From Fusarium oxysporum f. sp. lycopersici 4287 (taxonomy: Eukaryota > Ascomycota > Sordariomycetes > Hypocreales > Nectriaceae): 64,000 nucleotides of DNA. Shown here piece after piece: positions 40,846-52,522 of the stretch. The stretch is from NCBI RefSeq assembly GCF_000149955.1, contig NC_030991.1, positions 902,943-966,942 of the forward strand. Reading direction: 5' to 3'. The stretch's first letter is position 1. Each line of letters opens with the position of its first letter. A program made the translations under genes and the position numbers. The notes under the pieces were generated by a model. That model did no database searches and was not told the origin of the DNA. It saw only the letters and a program-made list of their open reading frames with translations.

Positions 40846-41432
40846 GGCTACTTGCGAATGTTTGGTTATGTTTAGATAAACAGAGAACGACTATTTCACG
40901 CGAGGAGACCAAGATACTTAATACAAGTTGGCCGTCAGGAATCGTCCGCTCATGGCCAAAGCAATTATTCTTGTCATTGCCCCTGAACTTTACCTACGTA
41001 CTTGGTTCTCTAATCCATTACTCGAAATAGCTCCGAAAACGTTCCTTTTGCCAGATCAGAATAAGCTGGAGCCAGCTCAGCTGCTTCCGACATTCGTAAA
41101 TCGTCCACTGCTATGCATCGGATCTGGGGTGTTGTGATTAGCGCTTCACTCATTTACGTGGTCAAAGGCCGCTTTTTTTATTTTTATTTTTTTATTGTGT
41201 GATGTCCTTTAGAAGGGGGTTTTTTTCTTGGCGAGAACGTATACTTGAGCATGAAGGACCAGATCGGACTCCCTCGGTGGTACTATAATTGGACTGTGGA
41301 TCGTGGGGCATTCTGGCTCGGAGGCAAAATGAGTGGTATTATAATCGAAATGATCGAAATTGCAGGAGTACTGAACGATGCATTTTATCTAAGAAAAGCC
41401 CAATAGCAGAGTCGGGGCTTTCGGAGAGCCTT
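40846..41432. other. Intergenic with T-rich tract
   Basis: P450 promoter side; a T-rich run at about 41172-41196. No gene. Confidence 0.5.
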
Positions 41433-42275
41433 TCAACTAGCCTCTGTCCCATCCATCCACGATGGTCTTGGACGTCTAACTTTCTCCTTCTTCCTATCCT
41501 TTCCACGGCCATATAACACAAGATCGTACAGCAGATCCGGCTGCAAACGCATCGCTCTCCGAATATGCTCTTCATCAAGCGCTCGAGGGTTGTCATGTAG
41601 AGCCTGAACAACGACATCGCGCAACCCCCTATCTAAATCGATCGTTGTCGTGTATACAAACTCAAAAGCCTGTGCAAATTCCTTGCTACAAGAACCCCCA
41701 CAATTGGAAATAATTTGGAAACACCGTTGCGCCATCTCCTTCAGACCTGACACCTCGTATTTCTCGGCAAGGGCATATACCTTTGCATGCAGGACAAGAA
41801 ACTTGACCTGAAGCCCGCCGGTGAATTCTCCTGTACACGGCACGTTAGCTAGGCTCGCAATACTTGACAGGGAAGTATCTTGCCAAACGTCTCTAGCTTC
41901 CAGCCGGCGACTGCCAATCTGTCTTTCGATATACCGTGGGTTCCTGGATCTATTTTGGGATAATAGCCATTGTAGATGTAATAGATCATAGAATTAACCG
42001 CTTCCGGGTCATCTTCCGGAAGATTGATAATGTTTGATTGGCTTTCCTACAAATATGATGAATGACGTATCAGTCAATCAATGGCAACACGGACGCAAAC
42101 TCATCTGGACCTACTCGGAAGTGGTTTTGGCAGGCGACTCCGAAGAAAGGAGACCTTGGGCAGATAATAGCCTTATGGACTTGATACTGTTTATCGCCAC
42201 ACGTAATTTTAAGGTCTGAATAAAGTCCGGTTTCGGCTCTGGAGAGAGTTATATTAGCAACTTTTATATTGAGTC
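41433..42275 (-). pseudogene. BTB/POZ gene, probably decayed
   Basis: Minus strand. A first exon around 42105-42265 reads 'TGLYSDLKITCGDKQYQVHK' and 'AIICPRSPFFGVACQNHFR'. After a GTAGGT...TTGTAG intron, 'SNIINLPEDDPEAVNSMIYY'. Then a stop and a frame change. 41433-41843 reads 'VKFLVLHAKVYALAEKYEVS' and 'GLKEMAQRCF'. Together they cover a full BTB domain and C-terminal helices. No ATG is found upstream of the first exon and the middle join does not work as an intron, so it is probably dead. Confidence 0.6.
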
Positions 42276-44361
42276 GATAAACCTACTTCTTTAACGCGCT
42301 TTGAAGCGCGTGGTTTGTTGTTTCGTCAAGTCTCGTCGTGATTGTTTCTGGCGCATTTTCACTTTTGTGAGAAGACCTAAAATAAAATGAAAAGAGACGA
42401 AAATGAAAATAAAATAAAATCCAGGATTTTAAAACTAGGGGCTAGTGGCAAGGGTAAGTGTAGCTGAGCTCTCAACATATGATCTATCCTGGTTGGATGG
42501 TCCGGGTTGACCTCAGCGTTCAAATAGAACAAGAAAACAGATTTTGACGCACCACGTCTCAGCTACACCAATGCACGAAGTAAACAGTATACTAGAATGT
42601 AGAAAAAGCCTTTCATAATTGATCCCTTTCAATAAATTGCATTTTACTCATTTGAAGCGATCTGTATCGGCCAAAAAGGCGATCGCAAAGCTTATATAGG
42701 GTAAGCCGCTGGTAAACCGGGCTGTCCCCCCTGCATCGTAGCAGCCAACCAGAGGCTGTTTAAAGCGTAAAGCATTCCTGCTGACCCTTTGCGAGCCAAT
42801 GAAAGCATGTTCAAAGTGAAAGTACCCATGTAAGCATCCCTGCAAATATCCACTGGGGACGTTCTGACTGATTTATGAAAAGCATTTGTATAACGGGCGC
42901 TCCCACAACGTTGATCCGTATTCTCGCGTCGTGTTCGGCATGTTCGGCACCAATCGCCACCCATGTTCAAGATGTGATGAGTCCTACTGAGTTGTGTGAC
43001 TCGCATCTGCCCTTGTTTTAGTTAAACTCAAAACGCGTAGGCTCATTTAGAACGTTGGCGTCGCAATTGAAATAAAAGGGGGAGCTCCAATTATGATGGA
43101 AAAGATGGATGCCCAGATCGTCAAAACGAGCATTTCGTCGAATATGGGTCGACGAGCCTTTACGAACCCATCCAAGATCGAAAGCGAAAGCGAGCGGGCG
43201 AGGAACCGGCGCCGTCGACAACAGCAGAGACATCAAAGCATGGTTCATCAAGAGTATTCTGCTTACCCTGGTATCCGCGTGATCAACTCTGTGCATAGCC
43301 AGTTGCCACGTGAGGATGCGTAACGGTCCGATGCACACTGGCACTGCAACTACTTTGCCAGCGTGCCAGACAGTACTTCGATTACGGCCGTGGATAGTAA
43401 GTATACACATCTATAGTCTCCTACAGTAAGGCTCTTTATATGAGGTCTCTCAACGCCGTGGTAGTGTCCTTATTAATATTTGGTGAAGGCATTGTAGAGC
43501 GTCGTGGTGTATTGAACTCGTTGGGGCAAGATAAATTAATGACGGATGGGGATGGTCGACAGTCCGTGACGTGACGGAATTGACGACAGGCCGAAACTTT
43601 GATCACCAGCGGGCAACAGTGCGACAGAATTCGGTACGTACAGGTGCACTAACAGGCAGGACTTAGGCCAATAAGAAGCGTTAAAAGTGCGGCACCCGTA
43701 TCAATTACCTTAATGAAACAGAGAGTTCGTCATACTAGTCAGCCGTAAGATCAATTACGCAAAAGCAAAAATAAGGGATTGGTTACGACAACGAAGAGTC
43801 AATGTTGGTTACCCCGGTCAGGGGCTGGGAATAAAAGCGAGGATCACCTGCCACCAAAGCATATTAAGATAACACGTTACACGACAACCAACTTGGCGCA
43901 AGAAATGTAAACATACTGCTGTCTATGGTTTAGCTCATCATGGACTTCCACAATGGATGCCGACGATACGGACCAAATAAAGACCATATTCGAGCTTGAG
44001 ATTGGCAGCGCGTCGTCGGTGAAGTCATCGATCTCGGCGATCATCATACTGACAGCGCGTGTTTTTCTGGTGATGGAGGCGAGTACCCTAGGTTCTCCTT
44101 ATCGCAGCCAAAGGAATTGATAGCTTACATGTAGAGGTCATCTTATTATTGACAAAGCATGAGAATACCACCAAGAAGTGATCTGTTTGAGTCTCACTTG
44201 GGGGTGCAGTTGACAAAAGCAAATATACTGACTATGCATTCCTATTGGTGCCCGCTTCGATGCCTGTCATTCTCGCACAAATTCTCACCCGCTGCAAGAA
44301 ACAAACCGAACCAAAATTCCTTCTTACTTGTACCGCCACTCAGGCAACCGATCGTAAAACA
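42276..44361. other. Long intergenic region, no confident gene
   Basis: Frames at 42648-43006 and 43018-43410 (minus) have no family features. A 55-codon ATG frame at 43951-44118 (plus) could be a small exon upstream of the next gene but has no support. Short A-rich repeats lie around 42370-42425. Confidence 0.45.
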
Positions 44362-46851
44362 ATGAACCCTTTCACTCTCTACCAAGATGACGGATCATCT
44401 GACCCCAAGTACAGAGCAACCATTGAGAGCGTCAAAGCGTCCATTGCTCGGCCGCCATGCGAGTGTGTCGACTGCCAGAACGGATTCTACACAGTCAAGG
44501 AACAATATAGCCCGGGCTTGTCCTACCGCCGCAGGCTTTCTGACAAAGAAGCGGGGCGCCATGTGCTCTCGGCCGTGGAGGATATCCATCGTCTGCAAGC
44601 CTCACTAACAGAACGTATCAATGTCTATGGCGATGTCTTGCTGAGTCGGTGGAAAAAGCGAAGCCAAGCAAAGCGAGAGGCCCTGTTGAAGGAAGCAGCT
44701 CCGGAGCTCGAGGAGGACCAGTGGCTCCTCCCGCGGTATACTTACCTGCGCGAAAGGCTTTATATACACGCGAGAAGCCCAACTCGGAGACGTCAACTCC
44801 TGTTGCCTTGGCTGAACGTGCAAGTCGTGAAGACCAACCCTGCAGTCCTTTTTGCTCTGCTTCACTATAGGACCGCCTATTCTCCCCAGCACTGGGTGGC
44901 GTTCGACAGTAGGCAGCTCACTCTCGGCTGGGCAGCTGGATTCTTCGACGTTGACTTCTCGGCCAAATGTGTTGTCGTGTATGGAGATCAATATGGATCA
45001 CTGGTCGACTGGGAAGAAAAGGCCGCCCATCGAGCTGATACTCTTGGATTTCCCAGGGCCATGCTTGTTCTTGAAGCGCAGGCGTACCTTATGGAGGTTC
45101 TCTGCAGCATAGTGGAAAGGATCCTCGACGGTGTAGACCCTTCACAACCCCCTCGGGTTGACAAGTGGCGAGAACTTGTCAGCCACGAAGCTTTTCGAGA
45201 GACGGGTGTGGTAGAGTTCTGGTCTCCCTACACGAACCAAGCCTTCTCACAACCGCCAGAATTCGACAGCAACTACCTGCTCACGCTCGCCAAGACTCGA
45301 CTGGATGAAACGAGAGATCATCTATGGTACCTGCAGTGCGATGCTGCATACATGAGGAGACATCTGAAGACAATGTTCGCAACTGAGATCTTCAAGAAGG
45401 CCTCGGAACCAAATAGAGCGGTGCTGCTTGCCCAGCGCATTCGCACTGAGATCCTAAATCACCATTGGTGGCGATGGATTGAGGTGGAGTGCAGGCATGT
45501 GAACGCAGTGCGCAGGAGATTCCGCGACAACATATATCCCGGCGCACCTTTGCCGATCCAGTACGACAAAGCTCTCGGTGCCCTTGAGCTTCTCCTTGTC
45601 AACCAGGTCATATACAGGGCAAGTCGCCTGGAGGAACTGCTACCGTTTGTTCCGGGCCTCCAGAAACACTGGAAACTCGAGCCTGAAGCGAACTTGCCCA
45701 ATGCAATTGGCTCCTTGAAACGAAAGACGTCTGCAAACACACAGGATGCGCTCACCGAGGACCCCCTTGACTGGTGTCTAGTTCAGTTGCAAGCAAAGCC
45801 TGACGACCAAAGAGCCTTTGATCATGCGGTGCTCTTCGCAATGCTGCAGGACCATCTGTCCAGCAACCCATCTGAGAGGAAAAGGCTTGACGAAATCATC
45901 TACCAGACACTCTCGGACCTCTCAACCTGCCATGAAATGCTTCTAGCCGTCCGTTTCCACAGGCCACAGAATGCAGCGAGAACATTGCAGGAAGTTAGCA
46001 CCACAGAAGACAGGGAGTTTTGGAAGCCGCGACGTTCCGAAAGCTACAAAGAGGACCTTGGCCTTCTCCAAGACATCGGGACGTCACTTATTAGGGACTT
46101 CTACCTTGCAAAGCCACCAGCAGGTCCGAGAAATGCTGATTGGCTTGCGCGGTCTCGGGTGCTCCGCACTGCCCTCGAGAAATTCTGGGAATCGATTAGA
46201 GGAACCGTCAGAGAGGAATTTCGCAGTTCTGCTTACAGCCCAGCAGAGGTCGACAGTCTTCTCGAGGTCGTTTCAGCGAACCTAAGTGCAGAGTACCTGC
46301 AGCAGGAACAACAGGCAGAGGCTGAGATCCTCACTGCTATCCGTAGAGTAGAGGAGCCACAAGCCGTTGCCGGTTTCTTCTACGAGGCTGAACCCAGACC
46401 CGTGCCGTCAACGATAGTTCCGCGCCGAGAAAAAGCTAAAACGCGGGGAGGGCAAGGGGCCTCTGCCGGTGATACCAAAGAGCTGGGAGATAAAGCTGCA
46501 AGTGCTCACGGAGAACCTACCGAGTTGACCAAAGGCACCGCCATTGAAGTTACGAGGCAATCGTTGGGGGTCTTTCAACTCATGTTCCCCGACAGAGATG
46601 ACGTTGTCAAAGACGTATTATGGGATCGATTTGTTCACGCCATGATTGATGCGGGGTTTACTGCGAGGAACAACAGCGGCTCGGCAGTGGCGTTTAAGCA
46701 GTTGTCCGGGGAGGGAGGCAGGATCGTCTTTCATAAGCCACATCCTGTTGACAAGATCGATCCAGTTCTGTTACGGATCATGGGCAAGAGAATGGCAAAG
46801 TGGTTCGGGTGGAGGCGGGAGCTTTTTGTTTTGCGAGACGAGACCACCTGA
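44362..46851 (+). CDS. Large 'ipa'-type fungal protein with HicA-like C-terminal domain
   Basis: Intact, intronless; ATG 44362 ('MNPFTLYQDDG') has a good context (AAACAATGA), giving 829 aa. Early cysteine pair 'PCECVDCQNGFYTVK', then a long helical body ('HVLSAVEDIHRLQASLTERI', 'LRERLYIHARSPTRRRQLLL'), a linker with acidic and basic tracts, and a compact C-terminal domain: 'FVHAMIDAGFTARNNSGSAV', then 'AFKQL', 'IVFHKPHP' and 'LRIMGKRMAKWFGW'. That last part resembles the double-stranded-RNA-binding fold of HicA/YcfA toxins (helix, GF, G-S-x-x-x-F, basic strand, H-P), but the catalytic His position is not conserved in an obvious way. Multicopy in Fusarium; function unknown. Confidence 0.75.
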   Translation: MNPFTLYQDDGSSDPKYRATIESVKASIARPPCECVDCQNGFYTVKEQYSPGLSYRRRLSDKEAGRHVLSAVEDIHRLQASLTERINVYGDVLLSRWKKRSQAKREALLKEAAPELEEDQWLLPRYTYLRERLYIHARSPTRRRQLLLPWLNVQVVKTNPAVLFALLHYRTAYSPQHWVAFDSRQLTLGWAAGFFDVDFSAKCVVVYGDQYGSLVDWEEKAAHRADTLGFPRAMLVLEAQAYLMEVLCSIVERILDGVDPSQPPRVDKWRELVSHEAFRETGVVEFWSPYTNQAFSQPPEFDSNYLLTLAKTRLDETRDHLWYLQCDAAYMRRHLKTMFATEIFKKASEPNRAVLLAQRIRTEILNHHWWRWIEVECRHVNAVRRRFRDNIYPGAPLPIQYDKALGALELLLVNQVIYRASRLEELLPFVPGLQKHWKLEPEANLPNAIGSLKRKTSANTQDALTEDPLDWCLVQLQAKPDDQRAFDHAVLFAMLQDHLSSNPSERKRLDEIIYQTLSDLSTCHEMLLAVRFHRPQNAARTLQEVSTTEDREFWKPRRSESYKEDLGLLQDIGTSLIRDFYLAKPPAGPRNADWLARSRVLRTALEKFWESIRGTVREEFRSSAYSPAEVDSLLEVVSANLSAEYLQQEQQAEAEILTAIRRVEEPQAVAGFFYEAEPRPVPSTIVPRREKAKTRGGQGASAGDTKELGDKAASAHGEPTELTKGTAIEVTRQSLGVFQLMFPDRDDVVKDVLWDRFVHAMIDAGFTARNNSGSAVAFKQLSGEGGRIVFHKPHPVDKIDPVLLRIMGKRMAKWFGWRRELFVLRDETT

Positions 46852-46876
46852 GCTACATCTATCGATCTGTTTTAAC

Positions 46877-47083
46877 ATGGAGATCTTTTCCGAAGACAAG
46901 CTGGTCAAGATTTTGCAATACCTCATCGGCCAAGGTGTTTTTCGCTCCCCTGCCGCTGCTGCACTCGAATTTCCAGATCTCTGCGACATCGAGATCGCTA
47001 GCACACAGAGCCCTACGAAACCGTCGACCGAGTACCAGCTACTTGAAATGGTTACAGCCGATTTGTTGTGGTTAAAAGGGTAA
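46877..47083 (+). CDS. Small hypothetical protein, 68 aa
   Basis: ATG 26 nt after the stop of the preceding gene. Reads 'MEIFSEDKLVKILQYLIGQG' and 'AALEFPDLCDIEIAS'. Protein-like helical N-terminus but no family; could equally be a 3' UTR frame. Confidence 0.3.
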   Translation: MEIFSEDKLVKILQYLIGQGVFRSPAAAALEFPDLCDIEIASTQSPTKPSTEYQLLEMVTADLLWLKG

Positions 47084-47168
47084 ACTTACCTCATCAGCTC
47101 GTGCTCGAGCCCCTTTCTTGCCTCAATACTGATTGGGGTACTCTTAGTTCATTTGATAATAACAGCTA

Positions 47169-49384
47169 CCATCCACAACCCCTCTTTCGGCATAACTCCT
47201 CTTTCGGCAAGCAAAACAAAAAGCCACCACCAAAAATTAACAACTTGACTTACACAGAACTTGACCAAATTGATAGAAATCCGTCAAAATTTTCGTTTCA
47301 TAAATTATAAATAGGGTTTATCTATTGTATACTAGGTTTTTTGATAAGCCGGCCTGATCGCGTGGTGGGTTGGCGGGGTATGGTTTCCACTCTGACTCCG
47401 ATGACGGAACCAGCCTCCGATTCTGACTCCTGCTCGCTTGAACAGACAGATTCCACCACAACAGGCATATTTTGAGTCGCCTCTTCTGGCATGGACTCTT
47501 TACCAGCTAGAGCCTCTCCAAGAGTCATAAAACGTTTGTTAGGATTTGGCACCGCCTTCCTCTTTTTCCCTCTCTTCAGCCGAGCCAATTCTTCCTCTAG
47601 GCTGGCAATCCTCAGAGTATGCGCCGCTACTGTCTGCTGTTGAGCCTCAAAGCCCTTGGCTATTATGTTATACCGTCTCCGTGTCTTTAGTGTTTTTTTC
47701 AGCCCAAGGTCACGAATTTAACGGCCCGTCTGTGGTGTATCGTCCGAGTCAAAATACGGCCTGGGCTCGGGAGTTGCCCTTGGGCTGCCATTTGGCCTAT
47801 CTTCCTGGATTTTTAGGTGCCGCAGCGCTTTAGCACGTGAGATCGGCCAATTCCCAGTAACCCTCCAGCCAGACAGTATGTTCTTCTCAGTCATTCCAAC
47901 TCGACGAGCCTTGGCGTTGGCCCTGATGAAGTTAACCTTGTCTATCGGAGCGGAATCAGTCAACGAGGCGAACTTTTCCAACTCTCGTCGATATGCAGCC
48001 TTCAACGCGTTGAATACTCCATTGTCTAGTGGTTGAAGGCCATGAGAGCAGTGTGCTGGTAGATAGCAGCAATAAACGTTGTTCAAAAAGCACGTGGCCA
48101 TCCATTCATCCTTCCATCACTCAGCACTGATCTTGAGATGGGGAAAATGAAGGACATACTGCTGCATGGCTTCCGTGACCATCTAAGATGATCAGTCTCG
48201 CGTCTGACTCGTCGGCAGGTGTAGTCTGGGGCAGATAAACTCTTTCAAGCCATTCAATGCCTATGTGGTCATCAGTCCACCCGTTGGGCGAAGTTATGTA
48301 ATACCAGTCTGCTATCTGCTTGAACTCCTCAAGAAACCATTGTTTCTGTAGTTCTTTCCCCTTGAAGATTATGCCAGGAATTAAAACGCGGCCGTCAGCA
48401 GTGACAGCTTCAATGAATGAAGTCCAATTTCGAGTTTGTGGTCCTTTGAGAAAGGCCTTGCGCTTCGGGTCCGCGCTTCCAACAACCAAGCTATCTAGTC
48501 CTGAATGAAGAGGATTAGTCGGTCAAGACTCAAGCACTGGCAAGGAATAGAGGTAAGCGCTTGCAAAAACCAGTCATAATGCCGCCTTCATCAACGTTGA
48601 CGGTGTTTTCAGGCTTGATCCAGCCATACTGTCCATCCCGGATATCAAAGTACCAATGAACCGCTCTAGGTGTGAAAGAGTCGAACCTCTTGGCTTCTTG
48701 ACGTCTACCCATCTTGGTCTTTAGGTCTGCGCGGCGATTAATAAACTTGGCCACCCAATTGCGTCCTAAGTAAGGATGTTCGCCCTGCTGTCTCAGCAGG
48801 CCCAGGACGCAAGCGCGGATTTGACTATGGGACGGAGCATAGCCCAAGGACTCCTGACGGAGAATCCAGAAAGCCAACCTATCCTCTTGGCTCTTGGACA
48901 AGCGTCGATGAGGGTGGATCTGCTCTTTCACGGCCCCGCGGCCGTGAAGTCTGTCGATTAGAGTCCTTCGGGGCACTCCCCGTCTATGAGCGGCTTGAGG
49001 GGGTGAAAAGCCATTGTCAGTAACATCCAATATGGCCTCTGCCATTTCGTCCTCTGTGTATTTCCATCGAAGTCTTGACCTAGGCATTTTCATGTCGTTG
49101 TCAAAGACAAAGACCAAAAAACAAGGCAAAGAGCGGTGAGGAATTCGGTGATCAAACTAACGACATTTCCATAGCAAAGCAAGCATAGATCACTTACCCC
49201 GCACAGCCTTATAAGGTCAGAATCATCACATCCAATCATTTTTATGATCAATAGAGGTAATTGCTTTTGAGTAGCTATATATTTAGGCTGACTTTCGTGT
49301 AAGTGAAGTTGATGAGTTTTGGTGGAGCTTTTTTTATTTTGCCTGGCGAAAGAGGGGTGGTGGCGAAAGAGGGGTTGTGGATAG
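47169..49384 (-). mobile_element. Pogo-type DNA transposon, 2,216 bp
   Basis: Inverted ends share CCACAACCCCTCTTTCG preceded by C(C/T)AT, with a second internal CCCCTCTTTCG about 10 nt further in on both sides. Flanked by TA at 47167-47168 and 49385-49386. Unrelated in its ends to the Fot element at 19.5 kb. Carries one transposase gene with two introns and one nonsense codon. Confidence 0.8.
47322..49093 (-). CDS. Pogo-type transposase, two introns, one premature stop
   Basis: Exons 48571-49093, 48160-48500 and 47322-48110; introns 48501-48570 (GTTTTT...TTCAG) and 48111-48159 (GTATGT...AG). Splicing restores 'DEGGIMTGLDSLVVGSADPK' across the first junction and 'SHAADEWMATCFLNN' across the second. 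N-terminal psq/HTH ('WKYTEDEMAEAILDVTDNGF', 'LGRNWVAKFINRR'), DDE_1 Asp residues in 'NVDEGGIM', 'LIILDGHGSHA' and 'GLQPLDNGVFNALK'. TAA at 47718-47720 sits where CAA (Gln) fits. Past it the same frame continues to 47322 with a coiled coil ('RIASLEEELARLKRGKKRK'). Only the coiled-coil tail is lost, so activity may remain. Confidence 0.8.
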
Positions 49385-49386
49385 TA

Positions 49387-50408
49387 CATGTCACCAGTCA
49401 GTATGAGATAGGAAGTCAGATCTGAACTTGTCACCGTTGAAGGTCTGGTTGTCTGCGGCAAATCTATTTTCTCCCAGCCCATCTGCACTCTCCACTACAA
49501 GGTTGTCCTGAACAGCCCTGATGCAGGCATCACCAATACTACGGTCCTTACAGATGTGTACCATTACGAGGACAGTTGCATCGTTGAGCACGGGGACTCG
49601 GCGCTGATGGAAAACCTGGGCACAGATCCGCCAGAATGTGCGAGACGAAAATAGCTTAGCGTTAAGGCCCTCTGAGGTGTGTTTCCCCCGCGAAATGAAA
49701 TCCTTATCCTTATCCTTATTTCAATAAACTTCAACCTAAAACTGGTGGCTTGGCGGATCAACCTGGGGCATCTAGCTTTGCCTGATACCTCCTGTGAAGC
49801 CGTCAACTTCTTAGCGAGCTATTGAACTGGAGTTTGTTGTACCCTCGCGCGAGCATAATAAAATGTCCCTCATTGCGATGATAAAATCCCTCCACACATA
49901 GCCGCGAGCAATTTCCTCTATCGTCGCTCGTTGAAGTTATCCCGCCCGGAAGAATATCCTTGGTAGAGAGGACGTGGCCTGGTCAGAGTGAAATTACGGA
50001 GAAGACAATGTTTTATGCGGGTTAGTGCCGTAGTAGAACTCGTGGACGGTTGTCTCTCAGGAGCAAGCATTAGACTTAGTGGTACGTGCGACGGATTCAT
50101 TCTATACCCGAGACTCAGTTATGTAATAGATGTTAGTGGTTTTGATTTGAAATGCTCGCTCCTCATTCTGAAGCCGATTGTGAGTTCAGCAGAATGCTTT
50201 CGGCAAGCTTGGCAAGGTAAGGGGCCTATGAAATCGTCTACCTGATTTCCGTTGCTGAAGATAATGGCTTTTTAAATAGAGCGCCCTGGACTTCATGCGT
50301 TGTCTCGTATTGTTCTGCTTCACAGAATCAGTAGGTAAAAACTGGCGTCTTCGTACCCATTAAGCTACTGTTCTCCTTTGCTTTTAAATCCACTTCACCA
50401 TATTTAGC
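49387..50408. other. Intergenic and promoter of the MBL gene
   Basis: No gene recognised. TTTAAATA at about 50270 is a possible TATA box, some 140 nt upstream of the next ATG. Confidence 0.45.
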
Positions 50409-52522
50409 ATGAAATCTCTGATGATCACGGCACTCGTGTGCGGATCCTTTGCCGCTGGGAAACGGCATTCTGCGAAGCAACCTACAGACCCGCTACTCGA
50501 TGGGTTTGAAGCTCTGGGGGGCTTTGATCGGCTTGAAAGTGTGTCGGGGGTCACGTATATTGGCAACAGGTAAGAGTTCCGCAGCGTGTGATTGATCTTG
50601 GTGCGTATTATCTAACACTGCACAGTGTATATCGCACAAGGACCTTGATGGAGGCATATTCTGTGCTTGGAGTCGACAATATGATGTCGCCTGCTGGTAG
50701 CCAGAACATATCCTTCTCCTATGACCAGCCTCATATCATGCAACGCATTGACAGATTCCACGAAGCGGGAGGTACGTATTGATCCAGTGAGCTCATACAG
50801 CCCAATTAATATAGACGGTATTATGTAGAGATATTCCTCTTGGCGCGGCCAGCTCTTGACCCATTCCATTACTCACTTGTTCTGCAAGGTGGCAAAAAGG
50901 GCTATGCTGCCATCGTGGAAGGCACCATGAACTTATTTGAGCCCGATGCACCACCAGAAGGTTATGTTGATGGTAAATCTTGGGAAACGATTGTTGAATA
51001 ATGCTTACTTGGCTGATAGGTTTGCTGGCCGCCTATCTTATATATGAGGCAGAAAGGATGTCTCCTATGCTGCTTTCTACAGTAGGTCGTCTCTGGCACA
51101 CTGTTTCATCTAAAGGAGCTAACTGGTCCCAGATCCTGTTGAACAACAACTACTCTACAGGTCTCGTAGACACTGGCACGGGTCTACAATTACCCGCTGG
51201 TAAGAATCTTCTTTGAATGTCCATTTCCAGGCTCATACTCTATAGTACACGACAAAACTCTTGATCTTACGGTGCTTTTCGATGCAGACACTAAACTGCC
51301 ATATATCATTCGTTCTTATGAGGACCATGGAATATATGGCAAGTCGACACAAGATTTACTGGTCTATAACTACACTTCTGTCGATGGCGTCAGGTTCCCC
51401 AGCCGCTTCAAGACAATCTACAACAAACAACACATTCTCATGGATTATTATGTGGATACAGTGGTCGTCAATCCTGATTTGGATCCGCAGTTCTTTGACG
51501 GACCCCCAGGTCGACATGCCGCGAATTACCCAACACGAGACAGCTCGTATGACTTTTCAGAAATTGGAGAGTGGTACTCAAACTGCCTATGGGCGGGTGC
51601 TTATCGAGGGACACTGACGAATCTTTCCGCCACGACTCCCCTACCGGACATGCCGGGGGTTTGGTTTCTGAACTTCCCTGCTTCCGACTATCAGCAAGTA
51701 GTCGTCGAATTCGAGAACGAGGTGCTTGTCCTCGATTCCCTCCCGCACCAAAGCCACCTTGTTCTGCAGTGGGCTAGGGAGACCCTTGGAAAAGCAGTCA
51801 CCCACGTATGGGTAAGTAAATCGCTGCTACAGTGTTTGAAAGTTATTAAAAATTGCAACGCAATTAGCCTTCTCACCACCACCATGACCATGCCTTGGGG
51901 CTCAAAGATTATGTTGCTGCCGGAGCAAAGGTCGTCGTTCTTGATCAGGCCCAAGATTATTATTCCAATATTCTTGGTATTCAGTTCGTGACGTATAGGT
52001 AATTTAGTGACCCTGGAGATGCCAGGAACCGCTTCTGGCTAACTTTTGGCAGTGCTAATAAACCAATTACGTTCCACGACTCTCACACCCAGGCAACCAT
52101 TGTCCACTTACAGGGCTCTGCTCATGCATTTGACCAAGCATACGCTGCGATTACGCCAATGTGCCCGACTGCGAACAGCACCATGGCTATATTTGAGGCT
52201 GACTACTGGAATCCGCACTTTGCAAATAGCGACTACTTCGTAGATCACATTGAAGCTGCCGAATTCCTCAACAAGCTATCCGAGGATCGGGTAGCCAGAG
52301 ACTCGCTGTACGTGCCACTTTAGATCCAATCCGATGAAGACAAATGGATTCCAGAAATAACAGAGTTAACAATCTTGATATAGGGTCATACCTGCGCATA
52401 GAGTCAACACGTCCCTCCTCAACGACTTGATTGACCTTACCGGGTTGCCCTACCCAAGCTACTTGCCGACCGAGTTTAAATATAGTGCTTGCACCAGCAC
52501 TGCCAATAGATCTAGTGCTTAG
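50409..52522 (+). CDS. Metallo-beta-lactamase-fold hydrolase with signal peptide
   Basis: Eight exons: 50409-50569, 50626-50771, 50829-50972, 51020-51199, 51246-51811, 51868-51998, 52053-52307, 52384-52522; all introns are GT-AG and keep frame. Starts 'MKSLMITALVCGSFAAGKR', a likely secretion signal. The first half resembles a beta-rich lipoprotein-like region ('DYYVDTVVVNPDLDPQFF'). The MBL domain follows: 'FENEVLVLDSLPHQSHLVL' then, directly after an intron, the zinc motif 'PSHHHHDHALGLKDYVAAG', with the His-x-His-x-Asp-His arrangement, and later 'IVHLQGSAHAFDQA' and 'LVIPAHRVN', which can supply the remaining metal-binding His. Predicted zinc hydrolase acting outside the cell or in the secretory path; substrate unknown. 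Next to a Zn2Cys6 regulator in the same orientation, 580 nt away. Confidence 0.85.

Noticed and set aside
42648..43410. Minus-strand frames of 65-130 codons
   Set aside because: No ATG in good context, no family and no splice-supported continuation; treated as intergenic.
46771..47004. Minus-strand frame across the end of the ipa-type gene
   Set aside because: Shadow of the plus-strand coding sequence.
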